A stretch of DNA of 64,000 bases from Methylomarinovum tepidoasis (GTDB lineage Bacteria; Pseudomonadota; Gammaproteobacteria; Methylococcales; Methylothermaceae), in the NCBI RefSeq assembly GCF_030294985.1, contig NZ_AP024718.1:372001-436000 (forward strand). Reading direction: 5' to 3'. The translations under genes and the position numbers were made by a program. Under the pieces are notes generated by a model, which was not told where the DNA came from, made no database searches, and saw nothing but the letters and a program-made list of their open reading frames with translations. Below, in pieces: positions 8,767-19,580 of the stretch. Numbering within the stretch: the stretch's first letter is position 1; each line of letters opens with the position of its first letter.

Positions 8767-9273
8767 ATGAAGGAATCCCCCCTGCCCGAGGCCGAAGACG
8801 CCGCCCCCTCCGGCGGCGGCCACTGGTACTGGTTTGCTGCCGTGCTCGGCGTGCTGCTGCTGGTCCAGATCTTCCTGGCCGCGAAAGACCGGCTGGCGCA
8901 GATCCCGCAGCTGCGCCCCGTGCTGGAAACCCTCTGCCACGGCCTCGGCTGCCGGCTGCCGCCCTTCCGCAGCCTGAACGAAATCCAGGTGGTGGACCGT
9001 GCCCTCTATCCCGCCAGGGACCGGGCCGACGCGTACGATTTCCATCTGGTCATCGTCAACCAGACGCCCTACCCCCAGCCTTATCCGCTCCTGAAACTGA
9101 CCCTGACCGCCCTGGACGGCACCCCCATCGCCGCCCGCATCTTCAAACCGGAGGAATACTTGAAGACCCGCAATCCACCCCTGATGCCTCCTTACCGGAT
9201 GATCTTCGTCGAACTGCGACTGGCCGCCCCCAAACGGGAGGTGGGCGGCTTCCAATTCGAGCTTCTGTCATGA
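8767..9273 (+). CDS. DUF3426 membrane-anchored protein lacking the usual zinc ribbon
   Basis: 168 residues. A short acidic N-terminus leads to one transmembrane helix (residues ~20-42, WYWFAAVLGVLLLVQIFLA). After it comes a periplasmic DUF3426 domain with the family features CHGLGCRLPPFR, a beta-sandwich with NQTPYPQPYPLLKLTL, and RIFKPEEYL. Most DUF3426 proteins begin with a CxxC...CxxC zinc ribbon (MJ0042 type). None is seen in any frame between prmA and this ATG. The ATG at 8767 has a good GGAGGAAA ribosome site. Its stop overlaps the ATG of the rlmI remnant (ATGA), so the two were once translationally coupled. Function unknown. Confidence 0.75.
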   Translation: MKESPLPEAEDAAPSGGGHWYWFAAVLGVLLLVQIFLAAKDRLAQIPQLRPVLETLCHGLGCRLPPFRSLNEIQVVDRALYPARDRADAYDFHLVIVNQTPYPQPYPLLKLTLTALDGTPIAARIFKPEEYLKTRNPPLMPPYRMIFVELRLAAPKREVGGFQFELLS

Positions 9274-9389
9274 CCCTGCCCAACCTGCGCCTCAAACGCT
9301 ACGAAGACCACCGTCTGCACCAGAGCCATCTGTGGGTGTTCAGTACGAGGTGGACATCCGCGCCGCATGATGGCGGGATAGCGGGGTGA
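9270..9389 (+). pseudogene. 5' remnant of an RlmI-type 23S rRNA methyltransferase gene
   Basis: The ATG overlaps the DUF3426 stop by 4 nt. Its first ~25 codons read MTLPNLRLKRYEDHRLHQSH, then LWVFS, the PUA-domain start of RlmI-like (class I SAM-dependent) m5C methyltransferases. At about 9346 one base appears lost: in the +1 frame the text continues EVDIRA as expected. Homology then stops at ~9368 and no methyltransferase domain follows. The unshifted frame ends after 39 codons. The remaining ~80 bp up to the tRNA terminator holds a hairpin (GGGCC-GGAA-GGCCC) and nothing coding. It is a truncated gene; identification from ~30 residues is moderate. Confidence 0.6.
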
Positions 9390-9445
9390 GTCCGAAGTGC
9401 GGTTACCTGGGCCGGAAGGCCCGGTAAAGACGGGATTACAGGCAC

Positions 9446-9471
9446 AAAAAAGCCGGATTCAGAAAACCGGC
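9446..9471 (-). terminator. Intrinsic terminator of tRNA-Ser
   Basis: Read on the minus strand, GCCGG-TTTTCTGAAT-CCGGC is followed by TTTTTTG, 13 nt beyond the CCA end of the tRNA. Confidence 0.75.
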
Positions 9472-9483
9472 GTTTCTGTGTTT

Positions 9484-9574
<91 letters not shown>

Positions 9575-9616
9575 GAGAACTATGCTATTTTACACGACCG
9601 GGTCGAAATTTTCCTC

Positions 9617-11248
9617 TCAGTTCTCCACCAGGCTCAATGCCACGGCCTTCTCGGCCGCTTCCTCGCCGAGGGCACGGAGGACCTCGCCGTCGCGGCGGTA
9701 AAGATCAGGACGGAACTCGACCTGCCCTTCCGCATCGACGGCAGCGGTCAGATACAACAGATAGATGGGCATCGGCCGCTCCAGCACGATGGGCCGGGTT
9801 TCTCCCTGCGCCAGCAGAGCTTCGATCCGCTGCCGGTCCCAGCCGGGGCCGTTGGCGTGCAACAGCGCCTGCGCCAGTTCCAGGGCGTGGGCGACCCGGA
9901 CGCAACCGTGGCTGAAAGCGCGGCGGGGTTTGTGGAACAGCGCCTGGCTGGGAGTGTCGTGCAGATAGACGTGGTAACGGTTGGGGAACATGAACTTGAC
10001 CCGCCCCAGGGCGTTGTCCGGGCCGGGGCGCTGGCGCAGGATATAGGGAAAGTTCCGCGGTGTGATCGCGGTCCAGTCCACGGTCGCAGGATCCACCACC
10101 TGGCCGTCCGGGGTGAGCAGATCCATGTGGTGACGCTGGAGAAATCCGGCAGGATCCTGCACCAGCCTGGGCGCCAGCTCCCGGCGGGCGATGCTGCGGG
10201 GTACGGTCCAGGTGGGGTTGAACACCAAATACGTGATGCGGTCGTGAAAGATGGGGGTGGGGAAGCGGGGGCGGCCGACCTGCACCGCAGCCTGCCAGAT
10301 CGTGCGGCCGCCTTCGATCCACCGCAATCGGAAAGCGGGCACCTCAACCCGCAGATAGGTCCGTGGCAGGGCGTAATGCAGCCAGCGCAGACGCTCCAGG
10401 TTCACCCGCAGTTGGGCGGCGCGCCGCCCGGCCGGCACGTTCAGAGCCTGGCGGGTGCGGCGTCCGACCACACCGTCCGCCTCGAGGAAATGCCGGGTCT
10501 GGAAGCGCCTGACCGCCGCTTCCAAAGCTTCATCGAAAAGGGAATCCTCTCCAGCGTCCCCCGGCGCCAGATCCCCGCTCACAATCAGCCGCCGGCGCAG
10601 GATCGCCACCCGCTCACCGCGCTCCCCGAGCCGCAGGGACTTTCCCGGCGGCAGCGCCGGCCAGCCTCCCTGGCGGGCGAGGCGGCGATAGCGGAGAAAC
10701 GCTTCACGCAGCGCGGCATAACCGCCCGTCGGCAGCAATTCCTGCAGATAGGCGCTGATCTCCCCCTGCGCCAGCACGGCGGTCAAACGGGCCGGACTTA
10801 AGGGCAGGGACACCCGGGGCGCGAAGTTCCAGCCGGGAAACAACCGCCCGGGATCGGCCTTTCCCGTCGCCAGATGCAGCGCCAGGGTCAGAAAGGCGTC
10901 GGTCGCCAGCAGCTCGCGGTCCAGCGGCGCCAGTTTTCCTTGCGCCAGGCGGGTGCGGTGGTAGTCGTCGGGGTTCAGCCCCTCGTCCCCGGCCCGCTCG
11001 ATCCATGCCCGCAAGGCCCGCAACATCTGCGGCCGGTCCCAGAACGGCCGGAAGCCGGCCTGCTCGTAGACCGCCGTCAGCAATTGCGGCTCGGTCACCC
11101 GCTCGCTGGCGACCTGGAGAATATGGTCACCGGCCACCAGCTCGAAACGCTGCTCGATGGTTGCCGGGGACAACCCGCCCAGGGCCGTACCGGCCAGCAG
11201 CCAGAGAAAGCAACCCCAAGCGCTTGCACTTCGAAACAAATCCGTCAT
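9617..11248 (-). CDS. Murein L,D-transpeptidase (YcbB/LdtD type)
   Basis: 543 residues from the ATG at 11248 (MTDLFRSASAWG); an upstream alternative start at 11272 would add 8. There is an N-terminal signal peptide (residues ~5-25), then a scaffold region, and a peptidoglycan-binding domain with DGVVGRRTRQALN. The C-terminal YkuD catalytic domain carries FSHGCVRVAHALELA, which holds the active-site Cys and conserved His/Arg. It should form 3-3 crosslinks in periplasmic peptidoglycan. It diverges from a Tat-exported DUF882 protein, a pairing (ycbB-ycbK) also found in E. coli. Confidence 0.9.
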   Translation of the reverse strand: MTDLFRSASAWGCFLWLLAGTALGGLSPATIEQRFELVAGDHILQVASERVTEPQLLTAVYEQAGFRPFWDRPQMLRALRAWIERAGDEGLNPDDYHRTRLAQGKLAPLDRELLATDAFLTLALHLATGKADPGRLFPGWNFAPRVSLPLSPARLTAVLAQGEISAYLQELLPTGGYAALREAFLRYRRLARQGGWPALPPGKSLRLGERGERVAILRRRLIVSGDLAPGDAGEDSLFDEALEAAVRRFQTRHFLEADGVVGRRTRQALNVPAGRRAAQLRVNLERLRWLHYALPRTYLRVEVPAFRLRWIEGGRTIWQAAVQVGRPRFPTPIFHDRITYLVFNPTWTVPRSIARRELAPRLVQDPAGFLQRHHMDLLTPDGQVVDPATVDWTAITPRNFPYILRQRPGPDNALGRVKFMFPNRYHVYLHDTPSQALFHKPRRAFSHGCVRVAHALELAQALLHANGPGWDRQRIEALLAQGETRPIVLERPMPIYLLYLTAAVDAEGQVEFRPDLYRRDGEVLRALGEEAAEKAVALSLVEN

Positions 11249-11292
11249 ACTCAGAAATGGAAATTTCGTCACACTTCCTCGACCTTCGATCC

Positions 11293-11859
11293 ATGAAGCA
11301 CAGCCTCCGTTCGCGACCGAACCCTTCCCGGCGCCGGTTTCTGACTGGCATGGCCGCCGGCGCCGTCACCCTTGCCGCCCTGCGCCCGGCCCGCGCCCGT
11401 AGCGCCAAACCCCGGGAACTGGCGTTCTTCCACCTGCACACGGAAGAACGCCTGCGGGTGGAATACCACGACGGCCATCGCTATCTGCCCGACGCCCTGG
11501 GGGAGATCAGCCACTTTCTGCGCGATTTCCGCACCGGCGAGGTCCACGCCATCGACCCGGGGGTGCTGGACATCCTTCACGCCCTGCAGCAGGGGACCGC
11601 CAGCGGCGACCGTCCCTTCCACATCATTTCCGCCTACCGCTCCCCGGCCACCAACGCCATGTTACGCAAACGCAGCAAGGGCGTCGCCAAACACAGCTAT
11701 CACATGCAGGGCCGCGCCATCGACATCCGCCTGCCGGGGGTGGCGCTTCATCACCTCTACCGCGCTGCCCTGGCTTTGAAGCGCGGGGGCGTAGGGCTCT
11801 ACACCCAGTCCAACTTCATCCATGTGGACACCGGCCGGGTGCGGACCTGGGGCGCTTGA
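11293..11859 (+). CDS. Tat-exported DUF882 / YcbK-like M15 peptidase-fold protein
   Basis: 188 residues. The N-terminus has a twin-arginine signal (PSRRRFLTGMAAGAV, residues ~11-35). The mature part is a DUF882 (peptidase M15-like) domain with the zinc-site pattern SAYRSPATN, KHSYHMQGRAIDIRLPG and NFIHVDTGRVRTW. That gives two His and one Asp as in D-Ala-D-Ala carboxypeptidases. It probably acts on peptidoglycan in the periplasm, but its activity is unproven. It is divergent from the L,D-transpeptidase gene with 44 bp between starts. Confidence 0.88.
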   Translation: MKHSLRSRPNPSRRRFLTGMAAGAVTLAALRPARARSAKPRELAFFHLHTEERLRVEYHDGHRYLPDALGEISHFLRDFRTGEVHAIDPGVLDILHALQQGTASGDRPFHIISAYRSPATNAMLRKRSKGVAKHSYHMQGRAIDIRLPGVALHHLYRAALALKRGGVGLYTQSNFIHVDTGRVRTWGA

Positions 11860-11872
11860 GGGCCGCCAACGC

Positions 11873-12328
11873 TCACGACTCCGCCAACGGTTCCACTTCC
11901 AGCACCAGTCCCCGCACCCGGCGCACCTTCACCGCTGTGCCTCGGTCCAGGGGGCGGCGGGCCACCGCCGGCCACAGGGAACCGACCACATAGACCTCCC
12001 CGCGGCCGTGCTGCGGGATCGGAGTGCGCACCTCCCCCACTTCACCCACCAGTGCCTGCAAGCGCCGGTTGAGCAGGGGCCGACTGCTTTTGAGCGGGCG
12101 ACGCCGCAGGCGCCACACCGCTACGGCGATGCTGGCCACGGAAAGGACGGCGAAGGCCCCGAGCTGGTACTGCCACACCGGAGTCAGCAGCGACACCAGC
12201 CCGGTCAACAGCGCCGCCACCCCGAACCAGAGGAAGAACTCCCCCGGAATCAGGATCTCCAACAGCACCAGCAGCAGCGCCAGGCTGGCCCAGAACCAGA
12301 AGTTCCACAGGGGCAGCTGCCAGCTCAT
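11873..12328 (-). CDS. NfeD-like membrane protein
   Basis: 151 residues. Three or four hydrophobic segments fill residues ~8-75 (including LVLLEILIPGEFFLWFGVAA, the short-NfeD signature). A C-terminal OB-fold follows, with VGEVGEVRTPIPQHGRGEVYV. Short NfeD proteins pair with SPFH/stomatin proteins in membrane microdomains. Here the ATG overlaps the stop of the SPFH gene by 4 bp, so the pair is an operon. Confidence 0.88.
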   Translation of the reverse strand: MSWQLPLWNFWFWASLALLLVLLEILIPGEFFLWFGVAALLTGLVSLLTPVWQYQLGAFAVLSVASIAVAVWRLRRRPLKSSRPLLNRRLQALVGEVGEVRTPIPQHGRGEVYVVGSLWPAVARRPLDRGTAVKVRRVRGLVLEVEPLAES

Positions 12329-13275
12329 CGGCGGCTACCGAAAGGGGGTGGTTCCGGTTCCTCCCGCTTCTCCTGGCCCAGCGCTTCCTTGGCCAGTTCG
12401 GCGACCCCGGCGATGGAACCGATGACCCCGGAGGCCTCCAGCGGCATCATGATCAGCTTCTGGTTATCGGCGACAGCGATGTCCTTGAGGGCCTCCACGT
12501 ACTTCTGGGCCACGAAGTAGTTGATCGCCTGTACGTCACCCTTGGCGATGGCCTGGGACACCATCATGGTCGCCTTGGCCTCGGCCTGGGCCAAGCGCTC
12601 GCGGGCCTCGGCCTCGCGGAAGGCCGCTTCCTTCTCGCCCTCGGCCTGGAGAATGGCGGCCTGTTTTTCCCCTTCCGCCTTGAGGATTTCCGCCTGCCGC
12701 TGGCCCTCGGCCTCGAGAATCTGGGCCCGCTTCTCACGCTCGGCCTTCATCTGCCGGGCCATGGCGTCCACCAGGTCCTTGGGCGGGGTGATGTCCTTGA
12801 TCTCGACGCGGGTGATCTTGACCCCCCAGTTCATGGTGGCGTCGTTGACCACGGTCAGCAGGCGCTCGTTGATGGCGTCGCGGTTGGACAGCAGCTCGTC
12901 CAGGTCCATCGCCCCCATCACGGTGCGGATGTTGGTCATGGCGAGATTGAGGATGGCCAGCTCCAGGTTGTTGACCTCGTAGGCGGAGCGAGCCGCGTCG
13001 AGCACCTGGTAGAACACCACACCGTCCACCTGGACCATGGCGTTGTCCTTGGTGATGACCTCCTGGCTGGGGATGTCGAGCACCTGCTCCATCATGTTGA
13101 CCTTGCGTCCGACCCGTTCCACGAAGGGCACGATCAGATGCAAGCCGGGCGAAAGGGTGCGGGTGTACTGGCCGAAGCGTTCCAGGGTGTATTCCCAACC
13201 CTGGGGCACCAGCTTGACGCCGGCGAAGATGATGGCCGCCGCCACGAGCAGCAGCACGATGAAAAACGTGGACAT
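12325..13275 (-). CDS. SPFH/Band 7 (stomatin-like, QmcA-type) protein
   Basis: 316 residues. One N-terminal membrane helix (STFFIVLLLVAAAIIFAGVK) is followed by the SPFH domain (LVPQGWEYTLERFGQYTRTL, IPSQEVITKDNAMVQVDGVV). Then comes a long Ala/Glu-rich coiled coil (residues ~195-260) with repeated QAEILKAEGEKQAA-type units. The conserved end reads PLEASGVIGSIAGVAEL. Such proteins scaffold membrane domains and often modulate proteases. The ATG at 13275 sits 5 nt after GGGAGG, better than the GTG two codons upstream. It is coupled to the NfeD gene. Confidence 0.92.
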   Translation of the reverse strand: MSTFFIVLLLVAAAIIFAGVKLVPQGWEYTLERFGQYTRTLSPGLHLIVPFVERVGRKVNMMEQVLDIPSQEVITKDNAMVQVDGVVFYQVLDAARSAYEVNNLELAILNLAMTNIRTVMGAMDLDELLSNRDAINERLLTVVNDATMNWGVKITRVEIKDITPPKDLVDAMARQMKAEREKRAQILEAEGQRQAEILKAEGEKQAAILQAEGEKEAAFREAEARERLAQAEAKATMMVSQAIAKGDVQAINYFVAQKYVEALKDIAVADNQKLIMMPLEASGVIGSIAGVAELAKEALGQEKREEPEPPPFGSRR

Positions 13276-13361
13276 GGGCACCTCCCGTCGGGACTGTCGG
13301 ATTTGCAGGCCGGTTCGCCTGCTCCTCTCAAATATAGCCCGTTTCGGAAAGGCCAGGGACT

Positions 13362-13550
13362 TCAGTCGCTTTTGGAATCCTGGCGGTCGGTCTCGGCGAA
13401 GTGACGCAGCAGGAATTCCTCGTCCGCCGGCGACAGGTCGAAGCGGCGGGCCGCCTCCTGCACGGTCCTGGCCGAATGGTCCTGCTGCTCCGCCAGCCAG
13501 CGGACGGCTTTGCGCAGGTTCTCGCCCTCGGGCAGCAAACCGTTTGGCAT
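13362..13550 (-). CDS. Small conserved protein of unknown function, coupled to cupin
   Basis: 62 residues (MPNGLLPEGENLRKAVRWLA...). No family with a known role is recognised. The sequence is highly charged and predicted all-helical, without membrane segments or Cys. Its ATG overlaps the cupin stop in a TGATG arrangement, so translation is almost certainly coupled. The regular codon use and the tight coupling are the reasons for calling it real. It might act with the cupin protein. Confidence 0.65.
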   Translation of the reverse strand: MPNGLLPEGENLRKAVRWLAEQQDHSARTVQEAARRFDLSPADEEFLLRHFAETDRQDSKSD

Positions 13551-13810
13551 CAGCCGAAGGTGTAATGCTTGCGAATCCGCTTGTGCACCTTCCAGACGCA
13601 GTCCAGTCCCTTGGGACAGGTGACCAGATCGCCGGGGCCGATCTTGACGGTCTGGTCGCCGGCCTCGATGGTCACCTCGCCCTCCAGCACCAGGAAGGTT
13701 TCCCGTTCGTTATAGTGCCAGGGGAATTCGGACGGTTCCTTCTCCCAGACGGGACACTGCTGCATGGCGGCGGTTTCCTGGGGAGAGGGTTTGCGGACTT
13801 CGATTTTCAT
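13550..13810 (-). CDS. Small cupin-domain protein (cupin_3/DUF861 type)
   Basis: 86 residues starting MKIEVRKPSPQET. The single cupin barrel shows WHYNERETFLVLEGEVTI and a second motif IGPGDLVTCPKGLDCVWKV; the WxxxxxxFxYxF-type ending is replaced by RIRKHYTFG. The metal-ligand set looks incomplete relative to dioxygenase cupins, so it may bind a small molecule rather than act as an enzyme. The ATG at 13810 follows GAGGAGGTG. Palindromic element 3 lies 35 bp upstream. Confidence 0.8.
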   Translation of the reverse strand: MKIEVRKPSPQETAAMQQCPVWEKEPSEFPWHYNERETFLVLEGEVTIEAGDQTVKIGPGDLVTCPKGLDCVWKVHKRIRKHYTFG

Positions 13811-13845
13811 AAGTTCACCTCCTCTTCGTGACATGGTTCTAGTAG

Positions 13846-13945
13846 CGCCGGGAGGACGTGTATGGGGATGTCAGCGGCCCGGATGGCCGCTGTCAAGCCC
13901 TCCAGGGATGGATTCACGGCGTTCCCCATACACGTCCTCCCGGCG
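13846..13945. repeat. Large palindromic element 3
   Basis: A 100-bp element between metH and the cupin gene. The outer arms (13846-13868 and 13923-13945) are complementary over 23 bp without mismatch. The inner hairpin is TCAGCGGCC-CGGAT-GGCCGCTG-like, with one mismatch in 11 pairs. The core CCAGGGATGGATTCACGGCG (from about 13902) is on the plus strand, opposite to the direction of both flanking genes. It lies 18 bp past the metH stop codon. Confidence 0.85.
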
Positions 13946-13963
13946 TCTTCCTGGAACAGCGCT

Positions 13964-17632
<3,669 letters not shown>

Positions 17633-17774
17633 GGTCGATCGCGGTCTTGTATGGATGGAACCGGGGAACTTTACCACGGGTTTTCGGGAGGATTGCCTCA
17701 ATTTTTACCGGCAGTTTTGCGATAATGACAACGGTTTGCACAACCAAAAGAACGATCCAGCCAGGAGAACTACC

Positions 17775-18212
17775 ATGCACAAACCCATCAGTCTCGTCTT
17801 ACTCGCCGCCCTTCTGGGCATCGCCAGCGTGAGCCAGGCGGTTACGATCCGCAAACAGGCCGCCGCCGCCGACAAGAGCGACCGCAATCCGGTCTGTCTT
17901 CAGGACGCCAAGCCCATCCTGGGCAAATGGACCCTGGTGGAAGTCGCCCCCCGGGCGACCGGTCAGCGCATCGCCGAGAACCGCACCTGGGATTTCCGTC
18001 CTGACGGCACCCTGGTGACTTCCGGCTACAACCGCCACTTCAAACGCAACGACACCCAGACCTTCCACTACGAGATCGAAAACTGCATGATCGTCAGCGA
18101 TGTGCCCGGCCGTCCCGGCAAGAAGCTGCGTTACCGGGTCTACGACCTGCAGAACGACCGCATGGTTCTGCAGGGCGGTGTCGAAGGTTTCTACTTCTTC
18201 AAGCGTCAATAA
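17775..18212 (+). CDS. Exported lipocalin-like protein of unknown function
   Basis: 145 residues. A Sec signal peptide (residues 1-22, ending VSQA-VTIRK) is followed by a small domain. Features such as PILGKWTLVEVAP, WDFRPDGTLVTSGY, QTFHYEIENCMIV and DRMVLQGGVEGFYFFKR recall lipocalin-like DUF folds that begin with a GxW motif. The domain contains two Cys residues (NPVCLQD and IENCMIV) that could form a disulfide. A GGAGAAC ribosome site precedes the ATG. The next gene starts 27 bp downstream, so they are probably an operon. Function unknown. Confidence 0.75.
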   Translation: MHKPISLVLLAALLGIASVSQAVTIRKQAAAADKSDRNPVCLQDAKPILGKWTLVEVAPRATGQRIAENRTWDFRPDGTLVTSGYNRHFKRNDTQTFHYEIENCMIVSDVPGRPGKKLRYRVYDLQNDRMVLQGGVEGFYFFKRQ

Positions 18213-18239
18213 CCTTTTCCAGTCTGGGAGGCTACAACC

Positions 18240-18836
18240 ATGTCCAACGAAACCGAAACGCTTCAGAGCAAGTACAAAAGCGATCTCATCATGTGGGCCG
18301 GGATCGGCGTGGTGAGCGTCATCTTCATCGTCATCTTCTCGGTCTTCACCACCACCTCGCCCATCGACCTGGCCAAGAAGATCCTCAGCGCCATCCTGAT
18401 CATGTTCCTGCCCGGTTACGTGATCGTCAAACTGTATCTGGACGATCTCAAACTGAGCCGGAACCCGGCGGTGGACAAGTTCATCCTCTCCTTCGGCCTG
18501 TCGATGGTGACGGTGCAGTCGCTGTCGTTTCTGGTCAACTACTTCGCCGTCTATGGCGAAAACCTGGACCAGGAAGTGAGGATTCAGGTCGAGAACCTGA
18601 TCCCACCGATGATCGTGACCCTGGTGATCGCCACTGCCGTGGGCCTGAAGTTCTTCTCGAACAAGATCGCCGCCCAGTGGGAGAAGCTCAACGGCTGGTT
18701 CCAAGCCAAAATGGGCGAGATGGGTTCAACCCTGCTGCTGGTACTCGCCACCGCCCTGGCCCTGGCCACGCTGCTGGGCATTCTGCGGTTGACCCTCTAC
18801 ATCGCCATGAAGGTCATGGGGATCCAACCCTACTGA
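18240..18836 (+). CDS. Five-helix inner-membrane protein, unknown function
   Basis: 198 residues with hydrophobic segments at about 18-40, 46-66, 82-104, 117-138 and 163-190. The SAILIMFLPGYVIVKLYL segment resembles the LPGY motif of DUF1616-type membrane proteins, but I would not assign the family firmly. A GGGAGG ribosome site precedes the ATG. It is probably co-transcribed with the exported lipocalin-like protein upstream and ends at a clear terminator (18865-18891). Confidence 0.75.
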   Translation: MSNETETLQSKYKSDLIMWAGIGVVSVIFIVIFSVFTTTSPIDLAKKILSAILIMFLPGYVIVKLYLDDLKLSRNPAVDKFILSFGLSMVTVQSLSFLVNYFAVYGENLDQEVRIQVENLIPPMIVTLVIATAVGLKFFSNKIAAQWEKLNGWFQAKMGEMGSTLLLVLATALALATLLGILRLTLYIAMKVMGIQPY

Positions 18837-18864
18837 GCTTTCCAAACTACTTTGGAACCAGAAC

Positions 18865-18891
18865 AGGCGGGCCTGCAGGCCCGCCTTTTTC
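18865..18891 (+). terminator. Intrinsic terminator
   Basis: AGGCGGGCC-TGCA-GGCCCGCCT followed by TTTTC, 29 bp after the stop of the five-helix membrane protein gene. Confidence 0.9.
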
Positions 18892-18934
18892 ATTCTCCAG
18901 TACAGCCAGCCTACAATACTGGCGATTCGTGGAT

Positions 18935-18948
18935 TTGATCCACATCAA
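18935..18948 (+). promoter_or_regulatory. FNR/Anr binding site (perfect consensus)
   Basis: TTGATCCACATCAA matches the FNR box TTGAT-N4-ATCAA at every position. Its centre (18941.5) lies about 41 bp upstream of the start predicted from the TATAAT at 18970-18975. That is the class II activator position. Confidence 0.75.
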
Positions 18949-18969
18949 AACGCCGACCGGCCAAGATCC

Positions 18970-18975
18970 TATAAT
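18970..18975 (+). promoter_or_regulatory. -10 element of FNR-dependent promoter
   Basis: A consensus TATAAT with no recognisable -35 hexamer, as expected for a class II FNR promoter. The predicted start is about 18982. Confidence 0.7.
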
Positions 18976-18981
18976 TGGAGC

Positions 18982-19047
18982 CAGACGTGTTGCAGCCATC
19001 GTGACGGGGTGGATTTGAAGGCGGTCAGAGACTGTGGCCGCCTTTTC
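18982..19047 (+). ncRNA. Candidate FNR-activated small RNA
   Basis: The transcript predicted from the FNR promoter is only about 65 nt long. It begins near GCCAGACGTGTTGCAGCC and ends in a terminator hairpin (AAGGCGGTCA, loop, TGGCCGCCTT at 19018-19044, then TTTTC). It contains no convincing ORF: the only coding gene beyond is rplI on the other strand. The unpaired 5' ~35 nt could base-pair with mRNAs. The arrangement resembles E. coli FnrS (an FNR-induced sRNA), but I see no sequence match to it. This is inference from promoter and terminator; expression is untested. Confidence 0.55.
19018..19046 (+). terminator. Terminator of the candidate small RNA
   Basis: AAGGCGG...CCGCCTT stem, extended by U-G, C-G and A-U pairs, with a 7-nt loop and TTTT. 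Confidence 0.75.
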
Positions 19048-19052
19048 TGTAC

Positions 19053-19082
19053 AAAAAAGGCGGATCTTGCGATCCGCCTTTT
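19053..19082. terminator. Bidirectional terminator downstream of rplI
   Basis: AAAAAAGGCGGATC-TTGC-GATCCGCCTTTT works in both directions. It closes the rpsF operon on the minus strand and backs up the small-RNA terminator on the plus strand. Confidence 0.9.
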
Positions 19083-19104
19083 CGCTTCCGGATACCGGGG
19101 AGGC

Positions 19105-19554
19105 TCAGGCTTCCGGCTGCACCACCACTTTGACGGTGGCGGTAACGTCCGGATGGAGCCGCAGCTCCACCTCGTATTCGCCGGTCTGGCGCAGCGGCCC
19201 TTCCGGCAGCAGCACCTCCTGACGCGATACCGACACCCCGGCGGCGGTGATGGCCTCGGCCAGATTCTGGGTGCCGATGGAACCGTAGAGCTTGCCTTCC
19301 GGACCTGCCTTCTGGGTGATGACCACCTCCAACTCGGCCAGTTTTTCGGCCCGCTCCCGGGCCGCTTGCAACGCCTCGGCGGCCTTGCGTTCCAGTTCCG
19401 CCCGGCGCTGCTCGAACTCGGCAATGCGCTCGGGCGTGGCCCGTACGGCCTTGCCCTGGGGAATCAGGTAGTTGCGGGCATAGCCGGGCTTGACGTCAAC
19501 CCGGTCGCCCAGATCGCCCAGATTGGCGATTTTTTCAAGCAGAATCACTTCCAT
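19105..19554 (-). CDS. rplI: 50S ribosomal protein L9
   Basis: 149 residues with the L9 N-terminal rRNA-binding domain ([20 protein letters not shown], then [16 protein letters not shown]). A long connecting helix rich in Ala/Glu/Arg (residues ~50-80) follows, and then the C-terminal domain ([15 protein letters not shown]). It is the last gene of the rpsF-rpsR-DUF2232-rplI operon and ends at a bidirectional terminator. Confidence 0.98.
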   Translation of the reverse strand: MEVILLEKIANLGDLGDRVDVKPGYARNYLIPQGKAVRATPERIAEFEQRRAELERKAAEALQAARERAEKLAELEVVITQKAGPEGKLYGSIGTQNLAEAITAAGVSVSRQEVLLPEGPLRQTGEYEVELRLHPDVTATVKVVVQPEA

Positions 19555-19580
19555 GGGTCTTGTACCTCGAAGTCAATGAA

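Noticed and set aside
9430-9450. GGGATTACAGGCAC resembling an Alu-repeat string
   Set aside because: A 14-base coincidence within an otherwise bacterial intergenic sequence; no further Alu similarity.
17633-17774. Cobalamin or SAM riboswitch upstream of metH
   Set aside because: The gap is only 142 bp, shared with a divergent gene, and I see neither a B12-box-like motif nor the expected helices.
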